Shown piece by piece: positions 42,376 to 51,324 of a DNA stretch of 64,000 nucleotides (position 1 is its first letter; every line of letters starts with the position of its first letter). The notes below the pieces were generated by a model. That model was not told where the DNA came from. It did no database searches and saw only the letters and a program-made list of their open reading frames with translations. The DNA is from Ignavibacteria bacterium (GTDB lineage Bacteria > Bacteroidota > Ignavibacteria > Tepidaquicellales > Tepidaquicellaceae), in contig JADJTX010000009.1 of NCBI GenBank assembly GCA_016710985.1, positions 127,587-191,586 on the forward strand. Reading direction: 5' to 3'. The position numbers were made by a program, and so were the translations under genes.

Positions 42376-43730
42376 CAGGTATTTTTATCGGAGAGTATAA
42401 TTTCTCTCAGCAAAGGGATCGGCGGAGAACCGTATTTTAAAACTGTATCGTGAAAATTTTTAAGTGAATAGTTGGATCCTTCCTGAACTTTGTAATCTTC
42501 TCTTAATTTCAGCAGCATTAATTTTCCTAAAGTGTAATAAAGATATCCCGGATCGTATGTTCCGCGCATAGCCTCTGATTCCGCCGGTTTTCTTTCATAA
42601 TAACAATTGTCCATAAAAAACTGTGTTCCCTCTTCAACTGTCATACCCTGTGTATGCATCATTATTGAAACACAGAGACGGCAGTACCTAAGCAATGATT
42701 CGTCAAGCGTTGCAAGTTTATATTTTGCAGCGGTGATTTCATCAATATTCTTACCAAATCCTTCCTCGACCATCATCTGTTCAGTATAATGAGCCCATCC
42801 TTCCGAGAATGCATAGCTTCCCAAAATCTTCTGAAGCTTTGAAACAGGTGAAGCATTGACGTGAAGGAACTGAACGTAATGTCCCGGATAAGCTTCATGA
42901 ATCGTGACGACATCAGTTGTATAAAAATTAAATGCAGACAGCCATTCTTCTTTCTGATCCTCACTCCAGCTGTCTTCAACCGGAGTAATATAGTAATAAG
43001 CCTGTTTTGATTTTTCAAAAGGTCCCGGAGTATCCATTGATGCAAAGCTTGTTGCGCGGGCATACTGCGGAGTTTCTTTTATTATGACTCTCACTTCGGA
43101 TGGAATTGTCACAATGTCATTGTCTATGAGAAACTGGCGGATTGCTTCGGTATTTTTTTCCGTATCTGGAATTAAGCTGACGGCTGTGGGATGATCTTTC
43201 TGAATGTCCTTGAAAACATCAATTGCTTTCTTGCTCTGATCAATAAGTTTAGCTGTTTCACCGAAAAGCTGTTGCTCTTGTTTAAGCATTGCTTTTCCGT
43301 ACTCAAGAATTTCTTCCGGAGTCATTGAAATCATTTCCTGTTCAAGCATCTTAACATATAAATTTCTTCCTAAGCTGAAACTATCATTAGCTTTCGGCAG
43401 TTTTTTTTGTTCAAGATATTCGGCATAATCATTAAGCTCTTTTATTGCCAGATTATTTGCATTATTGAACTCAGCCATCAGAGCCTCATTCTTCACGTCC
43501 TTTAATGCTTCTATAAGATCTTTACTTAAAAAATCCGCGCTTCCCTGTGCAATACTGATCGCAGTCGTTATATAAGGGAGTGGAAGAATTTCTGCAAGAT
43601 TATTTCTTGCTGCCGAAAAAATCTCAGGTGATTTCTTTTCAATAGCTATGATCGAACGTATTCTGTCTTCTATCGGTGCGAAGTCCCTTGAAATGTAAAT
43701 ATTAACATCGATCACTCCGGCATAAGTCAT
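42345..43730 (-). CDS. DUF885 family (HEXXPGH) peptidase-like protein, C-terminal part, frame-broken
   Basis: 461 residues with the DUF885 metal motif HEAYPGH in VVTIHEAYPGHYVQF, and SEGWAHYTEQMMVEEG with the third ligand region. It includes the family AKYKLATLDESLLRYCRLCVSIMMHTQGMTVEEG tail. Upstream of its nominal Met, the same frame encodes SLKDRRSFINNPMTYAGVIDV, continuing the fragment 43760-44083. One A/T added to the five-base run 43766-43770 joins them. DUF885 proteins are predicted exported metallopeptidases. The extreme C-terminus is repeat-derived. Confidence 0.85.
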   Translation of the reverse strand: MTYAGVIDVNIYISRDFAPIEDRIRSIIAIEKKSPEIFSAARNNLAEILPLPYITTAISIAQGSADFLSKDLIEALKDVKNEALMAEFNNANNLAIKELNDYAEYLEQKKLPKANDSFSLGRNLYVKMLEQEMISMTPEEILEYGKAMLKQEQQLFGETAKLIDQSKKAIDVFKDIQKDHPTAVSLIPDTEKNTEAIRQFLIDNDIVTIPSEVRVIIKETPQYARATSFASMDTPGPFEKSKQAYYYITPVEDSWSEDQKEEWLSAFNFYTTDVVTIHEAYPGHYVQFLHVNASPVSKLQKILGSYAFSEGWAHYTEQMMVEEGFGKNIDEITAAKYKLATLDESLLRYCRLCVSIMMHTQGMTVEEGTQFFMDNCYYERKPAESEAMRGTYDPGYLYYTLGKLMLLKLREDYKVQEGSNYSLKNFHDTVLKYGSPPIPLLREIILSDKNTWKEILWKEIL

Positions 43731-43759
43731 GGGATTATTTATAAATGATCTTCTATCTT

Positions 43760-44083
43760 TCAGAGAAAAATAGTGCTTTTGATATCACTGAGTAAGATTT
43801 TGTAATTTACGTAATTGTTTTTGCTCAGACTCCCGGGATCAATTTCGGAAAGCTTTTTCAGATAATCTTCAGCCCAGTCAAGCTCAGAATTAATTGATGC
43901 CATACTGTAATCAGAAATTTTTCCGTCGTATTCATGAATTCCAAGATATACAGCAGTCTGCGGGTTCTGATGCAAATACTCATCAATAAATTTATTCATC
44001 AGAGATTCAAAATCAGAATCCGGATCTTTGCAAAATCCAATGGAGGAAATTAAAATGAAAAAAAATAAAGTTAACTTTTTCAT
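43760..44083 (-). CDS. DUF885 family protein, N-terminal part with signal peptide, frame-broken
   Basis: 107 residues: signal peptide (about 1-18, LISSIGFCKD), then FESLMNKFIDEYLHQNPQTAVYLGIHEYDGKISDYSMASI, the typical DUF885 N-terminus (xxPxxAxxxGxHxxDGxxxD). It ends abruptly after ILLSDIKSTIF, followed by a Leu and stop. The alternative frame continues SLKDRRSFI and the rest of the protein at 42345-43730. The combined length, about 580 residues, matches the family. Confidence 0.85.
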   Translation of the reverse strand: MKKLTLFFFILISSIGFCKDPDSDFESLMNKFIDEYLHQNPQTAVYLGIHEYDGKISDYSMASINSELDWAEDYLKKLSEIDPGSLSKNNYVNYKILLSDIKSTIFL

Positions 44084-44124
44084 AATTTCAAATTTAAATT
44101 AGAATTAACGGAAAGAATTAATCT

Positions 44125-44376
44125 TTAAAATATTCCGCCGCCAATAGCCAATCGGATAGCACCGAAGATCAATGCGCCAAGGCACATTATTAAACCGGCA
44201 GTTCCTGAGCCTTTCGACTCACCCGGATTAGCATTTACAACGCTGATGATGCTGATAATTAAACCTACTGCAGCGAAGGGGATATTTATCCAGTTGTAAG
44301 CGCCGAGGCATGGAATAAATCCGATTAACATTCCGACGACCGCCAGTATTCCCCAGATCAAACTTAAGAATTGCAT
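44125..44376 (-). CDS. Small two-to-three-helix membrane protein (83 aa)
   Basis: 83 residues, mostly hydrophobic: LIWGILAVVGMLIGFIPCLGAYNWINIPFAAVGLIISIISVV and GTAGLIMCLGALIFGAIRLAIGGGIF. The pattern of helix, CLG, NW and paired Gly-rich helices resembles small DUF4190-like membrane proteins of unknown function. It lies 12 bases downstream of the DUF2752 gene on the same strand, so the two are probably co-transcribed. Confidence 0.7.
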   Translation of the reverse strand: MQFLSLIWGILAVVGMLIGFIPCLGAYNWINIPFAAVGLIISIISVVNANPGESKGSGTAGLIMCLGALIFGAIRLAIGGGIF

Positions 44377-44387
44377 TTTTTTAGTTT

Positions 44388-44756
44388 TTAGTTTTTTGAA
44401 ATATGGAACATATTTTTTGAATTTGTTAAAGTTCTTAAATTTTTATGCAGGTAATAAATGAAAAATAATGAATTCAGGATGAACAGACCAAACAGGTATA
44501 TGCTGAAATTATTCAAATCATCGGCATTATGAAAATTACCTTTTGATATTTCGGTAAAAGCTCTTGTCATTCCGCACATAAAACATTCCGTTCCGAACCG
44601 GCTTTTGCTAATACATACCGGTGATATGTTTAATAATGTTTCGGGGACAAAGAAAGTTATCAAAACAATTCCAAGAACAATTACTGAATAAATGATCCAG
44701 ACAATTTCCGATGCAAGTCTTAAGTCCGATTTAAATTTTCCAGAAATAAATTTCAT
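44388..44756 (-). CDS. DUF2752 membrane protein
   Basis: The DUF2752 signature CFMCGMTRAFTEISKGNFHNA (CxxCGxTR) is present, with a helix before it (IVWIIYSVIVLGIVLITFFV) and one after (IYLFGLFILNSLFFIYYL). The open frame extends to 44858, but its first 34 codons are encoded by the GGAAATTGGGATTT repeat. The ATG at 44756 (MKFISGKFKSDLRL) fits the family start better. Length is then 122 residues. Function is unknown. Confidence 0.7.
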   Translation of the reverse strand: MKFISGKFKSDLRLASEIVWIIYSVIVLGIVLITFFVPETLLNISPVCISKSRFGTECFMCGMTRAFTEISKGNFHNADDLNNFSIYLFGLFILNSLFFIYYLHKNLRTLTNSKNMFHISKN

Positions 44757-44809
44757 TTGAACAGTCACACCTGTTTTTATAATTGTTGATTGAAAATTAA
44801 TAAAGTAAT

Positions 44810-44926
44810 TTAAGTCAATTTGGAAATTGGGATTTCGGATTTGGGATTTATGTTTCACTTTTGAAATTCCTTTTCCAAAAAATGAAGGTCCAATTTCCGA
44901 ATAACGATTTCCGATTAACGAATAAC
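44810..44926. repeat. Inverted short repeats (GGAAATTGGGATTT / CCAATTTCCGA) spanning two gene starts
   Basis: TTTGGAAATTGGGATTTCGG and a further GGATTTGGGATTT unit (44818-44850) face CCAATTTCCGAATAACG and GATTTCCGATTAACG units (44890-44926). The pair lies exactly between two divergent genes and would be translated into spurious N-termini in both. Confidence 0.65.
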
Positions 44927-45679
44927 AAGTTGACTAAAAATACAAAAAATATAATTCCAAATCTTGATACTTTGTCACTTGAAGTTTATAACGACAAAGA
45001 GTTTGCTCAAAGCTATTCGAATAAAATAGAATACAATTCCCATAACGCTTTATACGAAAGACCTGCTACTTTGTCATTACTTCCAAATGTAACGGGTAAA
45101 AAAGTTCTGGATGCCGGGTGCGGTCCCGGTAAATATTCGGAGTGGCTTGTCAATAAAGGTGCTGATGTCACTGCAATTGATTACAGCGATGAAATGATAA
45201 AACTTGCTGAGGAAAAGGTCGGCATCAGCGCAAGAGTACTGAAAGCTAATCTTAACCTACCTTTAGAGCAGCTTAAAGATGAAGAATTCGATGTCGTAAT
45301 TAGTTCTATGGTAATTCACTATATAAAAGACTGGCAGCTGCTTTTCAGTGAATTCAACCGTGTTTTAAAGATGAACGGAGTTTTGGTTTTTTCTACAGAT
45401 CATCCGGTTGCAATGTGCAGTTTATATCCGGACGGTAATTATTTTGAAACCGAGCTGATCAGCGAGGAATGGAAATCATATGGTATTGAGATGAGCTCTT
45501 ACAAAAGACCTCTGTCTGAAATTTTTAGAACACTGAAAGAATGTGATTTCAGGATTGACGAAGTGCTGGAGCCGATGCCGGTTGCAGAATGCAGGGAAAA
45601 TTTCCTGATGCATATGAAAAGCTGTCGAGACAGCCTTGGTTCATTTGCTTCAGAACAATTAAAGAGAAATAATATATGA
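44882..45679 (+). CDS. Class I SAM-dependent methyltransferase
   Basis: The SAM motif I is KVLDAGCGPGKYSEWLVNKGADVTAIDYSDEM, with motif post-I acidic Asp in AIDYSD and motif IV EFDVVISSMVIHYIKDW. NKIEYNSHNALYERPATLSLLP before motif I is typical of a group of small-molecule/quinone-like methyltransferases. The first about 20 codons are repeat-derived, so translation may begin at the ATG at 44882 or the TTG at 44930. The stop overlaps the nitrilase-family gene (ATGA), forming a three-gene operon with the SDR. The substrate is unknown. Confidence 0.82.
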   Translation: MKVQFPNNDFRLTNNKLTKNTKNIIPNLDTLSLEVYNDKEFAQSYSNKIEYNSHNALYERPATLSLLPNVTGKKVLDAGCGPGKYSEWLVNKGADVTAIDYSDEMIKLAEEKVGISARVLKANLNLPLEQLKDEEFDVVISSMVIHYIKDWQLLFSEFNRVLKMNGVLVFSTDHPVAMCSLYPDGNYFETELISEEWKSYGIEMSSYKRPLSEIFRTLKECDFRIDEVLEPMPVAECRENFLMHMKSCRDSLGSFASEQLKRNNI

Positions 45680-46479
45680 AAGCCGGTTACTTACAGTTTC
45701 AGCCGCAGTTCGGAAAGCCCGAAGAAAACATATCGAAGATAAAGGAACTGATCCGGGATAAAGAATTTGATCTTCTTGTGATGCCCGAACTTGCCAATTC
45801 AGGATATTTGTTCACAGATAAAAATGAGCTGAAAGAACTTTCCGAAAAAATTGGTGACGGGATTTTTTGCCGGGCATTAAAGAAGATAAGTTCGGAGAAA
45901 AATGCATATCTCGTATCAGGAATTTGTGAAAGAGCAGGGAGTAAATTTTATAATTCTTCTGTACTGGTTTGTCCTGACGGAAAAATTTTTACTTACAGAA
46001 AAATTCATTTATTTGACACTGAGAAGTTATGGTTCACGCCGGGTAATAAATCTCCTGAGGTTTATGAAATAAGCGATCCGAAATCCGGTACTGTCAAAAT
46101 CGGAATGATGATCTGTTTCGACTGGTTTTTTCCTGAAACCGCGCGGACACTTGCATTAAAAGGCGCACAGATCATTTGTCATCCTTCGAATTTAGTGATG
46201 TCATATTGTCAGCGGGCGATGTTTACCAGAGCTCTGGAGAACAGGGTTTTCACGATTACGGCAAACCGGACCGGTAAAGATGTTCGTGAAAAGACTGAGC
46301 TAGGTTTTACCGGAGAAAGCGTAATGGTTTCTCCTATTGGAGAGTATTTGTGTAAAGGAAGTCCTGACAAAGATGAAGTCTGTATTGTTGAGATAAATCC
46401 TGAGGATGCATTGAATAAGAATATTACACAAAACAATAATTTATTCAAAGACAGAAGAAAAAGTTTTTATAAAACATAA
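45676..46479 (+). CDS. Carbon-nitrogen hydrolase (nitrilase superfamily)
   Basis: 267 residues with the Glu-Lys-Cys triad: Glu38 (VMPELANSGY), Lys109 (YRKIHLFDTE) and Cys147 (MMICFDWFFPETARTLALKGAQII). These enzymes hydrolyse amide or nitrile C-N bonds; nearest functional types are omega-amidases and carbamoyl amidases. It overlaps the methyltransferase by four bases and lies 8 bases before the SDR. Beta-ureidopropionase belongs to this superfamily, but the 30 kb distance from the pyrimidine genes and the missing N-terminal extension make that link speculative. Confidence 0.85.
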   Translation: MKAGYLQFQPQFGKPEENISKIKELIRDKEFDLLVMPELANSGYLFTDKNELKELSEKIGDGIFCRALKKISSEKNAYLVSGICERAGSKFYNSSVLVCPDGKIFTYRKIHLFDTEKLWFTPGNKSPEVYEISDPKSGTVKIGMMICFDWFFPETARTLALKGAQIICHPSNLVMSYCQRAMFTRALENRVFTITANRTGKDVREKTELGFTGESVMVSPIGEYLCKGSPDKDEVCIVEINPEDALNKNITQNNNLFKDRRKSFYKT

Positions 46480-46487
46480 AATATAAC

Positions 46488-47144
46488 ATGAACAAAAAAA
46501 TATTGACCGTAGTAGGAATGGGTCCGGGAATCAGCAATGCAGTAGCTGAAAAATTTGGCAGGGAAGGATTTGCCATTGCAATGATCGCCAGAAATGAACA
46601 GCGTCTTGCAGATTATAAATCAAAGTTTGATAAACTTGGAGTTGAAACTTACCAGATCACCGCGGATGCCGGTGATGAGAATTCTCTTGTAGGCGCGTTC
46701 AAAAAAATCCATTCGGATTTCGGAAAAACAAATGTCCTGCACTACAATGTGTTCTCGTTTCGTGAAGGTAAGCCTATGGATTTGAAATACAATGATGTGA
46801 TAAACGATTTCAAAGTAAATGTCGCGGGTGCTTTGCTTTCCGCACAGCAGGTTTTACCTTCAATGCTGGAAAAAAAAGAGGGTACATTATTATTCACCGG
46901 CGGCGGGTTAGCAATTGAACCTTTTCCTATCTACACGTCGCTTGCAATCGGGAAAGCCGGAATTAGAAATTTATCGCAAAGTCTTTATGCTGATCTGAAA
47001 CCAAAAGGAATTCATGCAGCAACGGTAACAGTGACCGGGTTTGTAAAACCTGATACAAAGTATGCTCCTGAACTGATCGCGGAAGAGTTCTGGAAATTGT
47101 ATCTGCAGAAACAGGGTGAATTTCAGAGGGAGATAGTTATTTGA
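46488..47144 (+). CDS. Short-chain dehydrogenase/reductase
   Basis: 218 residues. The cofactor motif is VVGMGPGISNAVAEKFGREGF (TGxxxGIG-like, with GMGPGIS), and NVLHYNVFSFREG and NVAGALLSAQQVLPSML follow the family order. The active-site segment is LFTGGGLAIEPFPIYTSLAIGKAGIRNLSQSLYADL. Tyr and Lys are six residues apart (YTSLAIGK) instead of the canonical YxxxK, as in an atypical SDR subset. No substrate can be assigned. It is last in the operon with the methyltransferase and nitrilase. Confidence 0.8.
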   Translation: MNKKILTVVGMGPGISNAVAEKFGREGFAIAMIARNEQRLADYKSKFDKLGVETYQITADAGDENSLVGAFKKIHSDFGKTNVLHYNVFSFREGKPMDLKYNDVINDFKVNVAGALLSAQQVLPSMLEKKEGTLLFTGGGLAIEPFPIYTSLAIGKAGIRNLSQSLYADLKPKGIHAATVTVTGFVKPDTKYAPELIAEEFWKLYLQKQGEFQREIVI

Positions 47145-47146
47145 CA

Positions 47147-47232
47147 ATGAGTATTGAGTATTGAGTATTGAGTATTGAGTATTGAGTATTGAACCCTCCC
47201 CTTTTTTTCAAAGGGGAAGGCATGGTGGGGTT
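47147..47232. repeat. Heptamer repeats (GAGTATT) and GGGGAGG hairpin after the SDR gene
   Basis: Five exact GAGTATT units (about 47149-47187) are followed by CCCTCCCCTTT...AAAGGGGAAGG (47190-47218), a GC-rich hairpin of a kind frequent between genes in this group and possibly acting as terminator. Confidence 0.75.
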
Positions 47233-47345
47233 GCTTCAATGCTGCTTACATTTTATTTTGATTTTTCAGTTGAATAAAAGTTTATAAGTAAATTTAAAAT
47301 CGTTTTGGACGGATGTGCAAAAATTAACGGTAAGATTTTTATTCC

Positions 47346-47377
47346 GTTGTTTAAATAGACTCAGAAAACTATATTTG
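47346..47377 (+). promoter_or_regulatory. Possible Bacteroidota-type promoter of the Czc operon
   Basis: GTTG (TTG at 47347-47349), 20 bases, TATATTTG (47370-47377). The element abuts the GTG start at 47382, so the first transcript would be leaderless. Good sequence match, uncertain geometry. Confidence 0.35.
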
Positions 47378-47381
47378 CATA

Positions 47382-47696
47382 GTGAAAAAATACCTTTCCA
47401 AAATATTTACAGTTTACATTTTATTTCTGGCTTTAATTCCGTGCGCGGATGTCTGCACAATTGGAACATGCATGCCGAATGATAAACTTCATATTGAACA
47501 GGCTTCCCCGGAAAATGAACATTGTGATGATTTGTGTTCACCTTTTTGTGTATGCCTTTGCTGCAACGATGTCACTTCTGTTTCCGATAAATTCTCTATA
47601 GGCCATTTCAAAATCCAAACCACTTTTACGCAAAATGATCATTCTCTTTTCTTCCATCACTTTTTAGAATCAGACTCACCTCCTCCCAAAGCATAA
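47382..47696 (+). CDS. Cys-rich secreted protein preceding a CzcA gene (DUF6660-like)
   Basis: 104 residues from a GTG start: signal peptide (about 1-24), then CADVCTIGTC, HCDDLCSPFCVCLCCNDV and a C-terminal HFLESDSPPPKA. Small periplasmic Cys/His-rich proteins with the CxPFCxCxCC pattern (DUF6660-like) stand immediately upstream of heavy-metal RND genes in many Bacteroidota. A metal-buffering role is inferred. It lies 76 bases before the CzcA gene, in the same direction. Confidence 0.7.
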   Translation: MKKYLSKIFTVYILFLALIPCADVCTIGTCMPNDKLHIEQASPENEHCDDLCSPFCVCLCCNDVTSVSDKFSIGHFKIQTTFTQNDHSLFFHHFLESDSPPPKA

Positions 47697-47772
47697 GTTA
47701 ATTTTAATTAAGGCTGCTTACATTAACTGTTATTTTTGTAACAGTTGGTATTTATTTTATTAAAATTATTTT

Positions 47773-50700
47773 ATGATAAACAAAATCATTGCTTTTTCGA
47801 TAAAACAAAAATTAGTAATAGGTTTTTTAATATTGATACTTATTTTGTTCGGAATTTATTCTGCAATAAAACTCCCGATAGACGCAGTTCCGGATATTAC
47901 TAATAATCAGATACAGATAATTACATCCAGTCCTACATTATCCGCGACTGAAGTTGAAAGGTTCATAACTTACCCTGTTGAAATTGCAATGAAGAGTCTT
48001 CCGGATATAGTTGAGATGCGTTCTATTTCAAAATTCGGAATATCAGTAGTAACCGTAGTGTTTGAGGACAATGTTGAAACATACTTTGCAAGGAATCTTG
48101 TGTTTCAAAAGCTGAAGGAAGCGGAAGAGAATATGCCTGAAGGACTGGGCAAACCTGAAATGGCTCCTGTGAGCACCGGACTTGGTGAAATTTATCAATA
48201 CATAGTAAGACCGGAGAATCGTAATGACACCACTTATAATAACATGGAGCTCAGGACAATTCAGGATTGGATCGTTAAAAAACAATTACTTGGAACAGAA
48301 GGTGTCGCTGAAGTTAACAGCTTCGGCGGATTTGAACAGCAATATCATGTTTTGATAAACCCTGACAAACTAAGAGGTTATAATCTGACAATCCGCGAAA
48401 TCTATGATGCTGTAATAAATAATAACAGTAATGTAGGAGGCGGATCTATCGAGAAAAATTCTGATCAGTATTCTATCAGGGGAATCGGATTGATAGAAAA
48501 GATTGAAGACTTAAATTACATTGTAGTAAAGACCGAACATGGAATTCCGATATATCTTAATCAGGTAGCTGATATAGAATACGGGAAAGGTTTGAGAGTT
48601 GGCGGAGTTACACAGGACGGTAACGGTGAGGTTGTTGCCGGAATTGTAATGATGCTTAAAGGTGCAAATTCAAGAGAGGTTGCTCAAAGGGTTCACGAAA
48701 AAATAGAAGATATAAAGCCGTCATTGCCTGCGGGAGTTACAATAGATGAATTTTACAACAGGGAAAACCTGATAGATAATACAATCAAGACAGTTGAAAC
48801 GAATCTGATTGAAGGCGGGATAATTGTAATATTTGTATTTGTGTTGCTTCTTGGAAATCTCAGAGCGGGATTTATAGTCGCATCTGTTATTCCGTTATCT
48901 ATGCTCTTTGCAATCATCATGATGAATTTATTTAAAGTATCCGGAAATTTAATGTCCCTGGGAGCTATTGATTTCGGATTAATTGTTGACGGAGCTGTTA
49001 TTATAGTAGAATCAGTATTGGTTGCACTTACAGCAAAAATACATTTGAATAAAAAAGCATTAGACAAAGAAGTGTTTGATGAAACGATATATTCATCTTC
49101 TACGGCAATCATTAAATCTGCTATATTCGGTGTCCTTATAATAATAGTTGTTTATCTTCCGATCTTTGCACTCGGTGGGATCGAAGGAAAAATGTTTAAG
49201 CCGATGGCATTTACAGTCGGGTTTGCACTTGTCGGAGCATTGCTTCTTTCGATCACATATGTTCCCATGATGTGCTCATTGATTCTTAAAAGAGACTTGA
49301 AAGAAAAAGAAACAATCGCCGACAAGATCATGAACATATTGAAAAAGATCTATCAGCCGTCACTGGAATTTGCTTTGAGGAATAAGGTATTGACTGTAAG
49401 TGCAGCAGTAATAGTTTTGATTATCAGTTTAATAACATTTACACGCCTCGGAGGAGAATTCATTCCTAAGCTGGATGAGGGAGACCTTGCTTACCAGATC
49501 GTCCGTCTTCCGGGAGTATCTCTGACTGAATCAATAAACATCGGAACACAGATAGAGAAGATATTGGTGGAAAAATTTCCGGAGGTAAAAACAGTTGTAA
49601 CAAAAACCGGAGCCCCTGAACTCGCTACAGATCCTATGGGTCCGGAATTCAGCGATGTGATCGTAATTTTAAATCCAAAAGATGAATGGACCTCTGCCGA
49701 AAGTAAAGAAGAGCTGATCGAAAAGATTCAAAAAGAATTATCAATTGTTCCGGGAATAGGACTCTCGTTTACACAGCCGATTGAATTAAGATTCAATGAG
49801 CTGATAGCGGGTGCAAGAGGTGATATTGCAGTTAAAATTTTTGGGGATGATCTTAGTATTCTGTCGGATGAAGGAAATGAGGTTGCATCAATAATGGGTA
49901 CTGTGCAGGGAGCTGAGGATATTTCGGTTCAGCAGGTAGAAGGTCTGCCGCAGCTGCAGATCAAAATACTAAGAGAAAAAATATCCCGTTATGGTATTAA
50001 TATTGATGATGTCAACAACGTTATTGAAACTGCACTGGGCGGAAAGACTTCCGGGGTTGTATTTGAGGGCGATAAAAAATTTGATATTGTTGTAAAGTAT
50101 GATCCTGAATTCAGAACCAATATTGATGCAATCAGAACAATACTTGTATCCTCACCGGATAACGTAATGATCCCATTGTCAGAGCTGGCGGATATTGATG
50201 TAAAAGAAGGACCGGCGGAAATTACAAGAGACAACGGTAAAAGAAGGATTGTCATTCAGGGAAATGTAAGAGGAAGAGATGTTGAAAGTTTTGTAAATGA
50301 GCTGAAATCTAAAATAAATTCGGAGCTGAAATTACCTCCCGGATACATCATAGAATACGGCGGTACTTTTAAAAATCTTGAAAGCGCAAGACAGAGACTA
50401 TTAATTGCTGTACCGGTTTCTTTATTTTTCATATTCGCATTATTATTTGTAACATTTAATTCAGTCAAGCAGGGACTTCTGGTATTTTCAGGAATTCCGT
50501 TTGCCGTAGTAGGCGGAATATTTGCTTTGGTTGTGAGAGACCTTCCGTTCAGCATTTCAGCAGGGATAGGATTTATTGCGTTGTTCGGAGTTGCTGTATT
50601 GAATGGAATTGTGATGATAGCATATTTCAACCGTCTTGAAGAAGAGGGCGTTACGGATGTTCATAATAGAATCATTTCCGGTACGACATCGAGATTGCGG

Positions 50701-50940
50701 CCGATATTAATGACAGCGCTTGTCGCGTCATTGGGATTTATTCCAATGGCAGTTTCAACAGGCTCAGGCGCTGAGGTTCAGAGACCGCTTGCAACGGTTG
50801 TTATCGGAGGTTTAATATCATCTACTCTTCTGACACTGATAGTTCTGCCGGTGCTTTACGGAATATTTAATAAACATACCAATCCCAAATATACTTTTAA
50901 TAATAATAATAAAAATATTTCTTTAAAAAAATTAATTTAA
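47773..50940 (+). CDS. czcA: Heavy-metal efflux RND pump, CzcA type (HME1)
   Basis: 1055 residues with 12 membrane helices and two periplasmic loops. The N-terminus LPIDAVPDITNNQIQI is characteristic of heavy-metal RND pumps. The TM4 motif reads DFGLIVDGAVIIVES, the HME1 form found in Zn/Co/Cd/Ni exporters, rather than the Cu/Ag form. It exports divalent cations from periplasm or cytoplasm using the proton gradient, with CzcB (52548) and a TolC-like outer-membrane channel (51325). The TolC-like partner is encoded separately, not fused as in some Bacteroidota. Confidence 0.92.
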   Translation: MINKIIAFSIKQKLVIGFLILILILFGIYSAIKLPIDAVPDITNNQIQIITSSPTLSATEVERFITYPVEIAMKSLPDIVEMRSISKFGISVVTVVFEDNVETYFARNLVFQKLKEAEENMPEGLGKPEMAPVSTGLGEIYQYIVRPENRNDTTYNNMELRTIQDWIVKKQLLGTEGVAEVNSFGGFEQQYHVLINPDKLRGYNLTIREIYDAVINNNSNVGGGSIEKNSDQYSIRGIGLIEKIEDLNYIVVKTEHGIPIYLNQVADIEYGKGLRVGGVTQDGNGEVVAGIVMMLKGANSREVAQRVHEKIEDIKPSLPAGVTIDEFYNRENLIDNTIKTVETNLIEGGIIVIFVFVLLLGNLRAGFIVASVIPLSMLFAIIMMNLFKVSGNLMSLGAIDFGLIVDGAVIIVESVLVALTAKIHLNKKALDKEVFDETIYSSSTAIIKSAIFGVLIIIVVYLPIFALGGIEGKMFKPMAFTVGFALVGALLLSITYVPMMCSLILKRDLKEKETIADKIMNILKKIYQPSLEFALRNKVLTVSAAVIVLIISLITFTRLGGEFIPKLDEGDLAYQIVRLPGVSLTESINIGTQIEKILVEKFPEVKTVVTKTGAPELATDPMGPEFSDVIVILNPKDEWTSAESKEELIEKIQKELSIVPGIGLSFTQPIELRFNELIAGARGDIAVKIFGDDLSILSDEGNEVASIMGTVQGAEDISVQQVEGLPQLQIKILREKISRYGINIDDVNNVIETALGGKTSGVVFEGDKKFDIVVKYDPEFRTNIDAIRTILVSSPDNVMIPLSELADIDVKEGPAEITRDNGKRRIVIQGNVRGRDVESFVNELKSKINSELKLPPGYIIEYGGTFKNLESARQRLLIAVPVSLFFIFALLFVTFNSVKQGLLVFSGIPFAVVGGIFALVVRDLPFSISAGIGFIALFGVAVLNGIVMIAYFNRLEEEGVTDVHNRIISGTTSRLRPILMTALVASLGFIPMAVSTGSGAEVQRPLATVVIGGLISSTLLTLIVLPVLYGIFNKHTNPKYTFNNNNKNISLKKLI

Positions 50941-50945
50941 AAACT

Positions 50946-51290
50946 ATGGAAGAATTCTTAAAGAAAAATAAGGTAAAATTAATAGTTGCCTTTATTGCGG
51001 TACTTTTTTCGGCTTACATAATCAACGGGATCAATGAACACAGCATTATTCCGGATCACATACATTCAATAGATGACAAAACGCCTGAAGAAAGAACCGA
51101 TGAAGATAATATTACCATACTAAATAGATCTCTGCAAAAAGATCCCGGTAACGTTGAAGTAATGATTCAATTGTCAGATCTTTATATTAAAACCGGGGAT
51201 AAAAAGTCAGCAAAAAAGACGCTCGGGGAAATTTTAGATATCGATCCTGATAACAAAGAAGCTGCTGAGCGTCTTAAACAGTTAGAGTAG
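50946..51290 (+). CDS. Membrane-anchored TPR protein inside the Czc operon (114 aa)
   Basis: 114 residues: short N-terminus, one helix (about 11-27, KLIVAFIAVLFSAYIING), a linker with HIHSIDD, and two TPR units (NVEVMIQLSDLYIKTGDKKSAKKTLGEIL and DNKEAAERLKQLE). It starts 5 bases after the pump gene, so it is part of the operon. A scaffold or assembly-factor role for the efflux complex is inferred; no homologue in characterised Czc systems is known to me. Confidence 0.7.
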   Translation: MEEFLKKNKVKLIVAFIAVLFSAYIINGINEHSIIPDHIHSIDDKTPEERTDEDNITILNRSLQKDPGNVEVMIQLSDLYIKTGDKKSAKKTLGEILDIDPDNKEAAERLKQLE

Positions 51291-51324
51291 TCCAGGACTT
51301 ATAAATTATAAATATAACTTTTAT

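Noticed and set aside
42247..42453. 68-codon plus-strand ORF rich in CQLSTINYQL
   Set aside because: Also a translation of a heptamer array, extending into the antisense of the DUF885 gene.
45676..46479. Nitrilase-family gene as the missing beta-ureidopropionase
   Set aside because: Distance from the pyrimidine genes, different operon partners and lack of the longer N-terminus make this only a weak candidate, so it was not used in the annotation.
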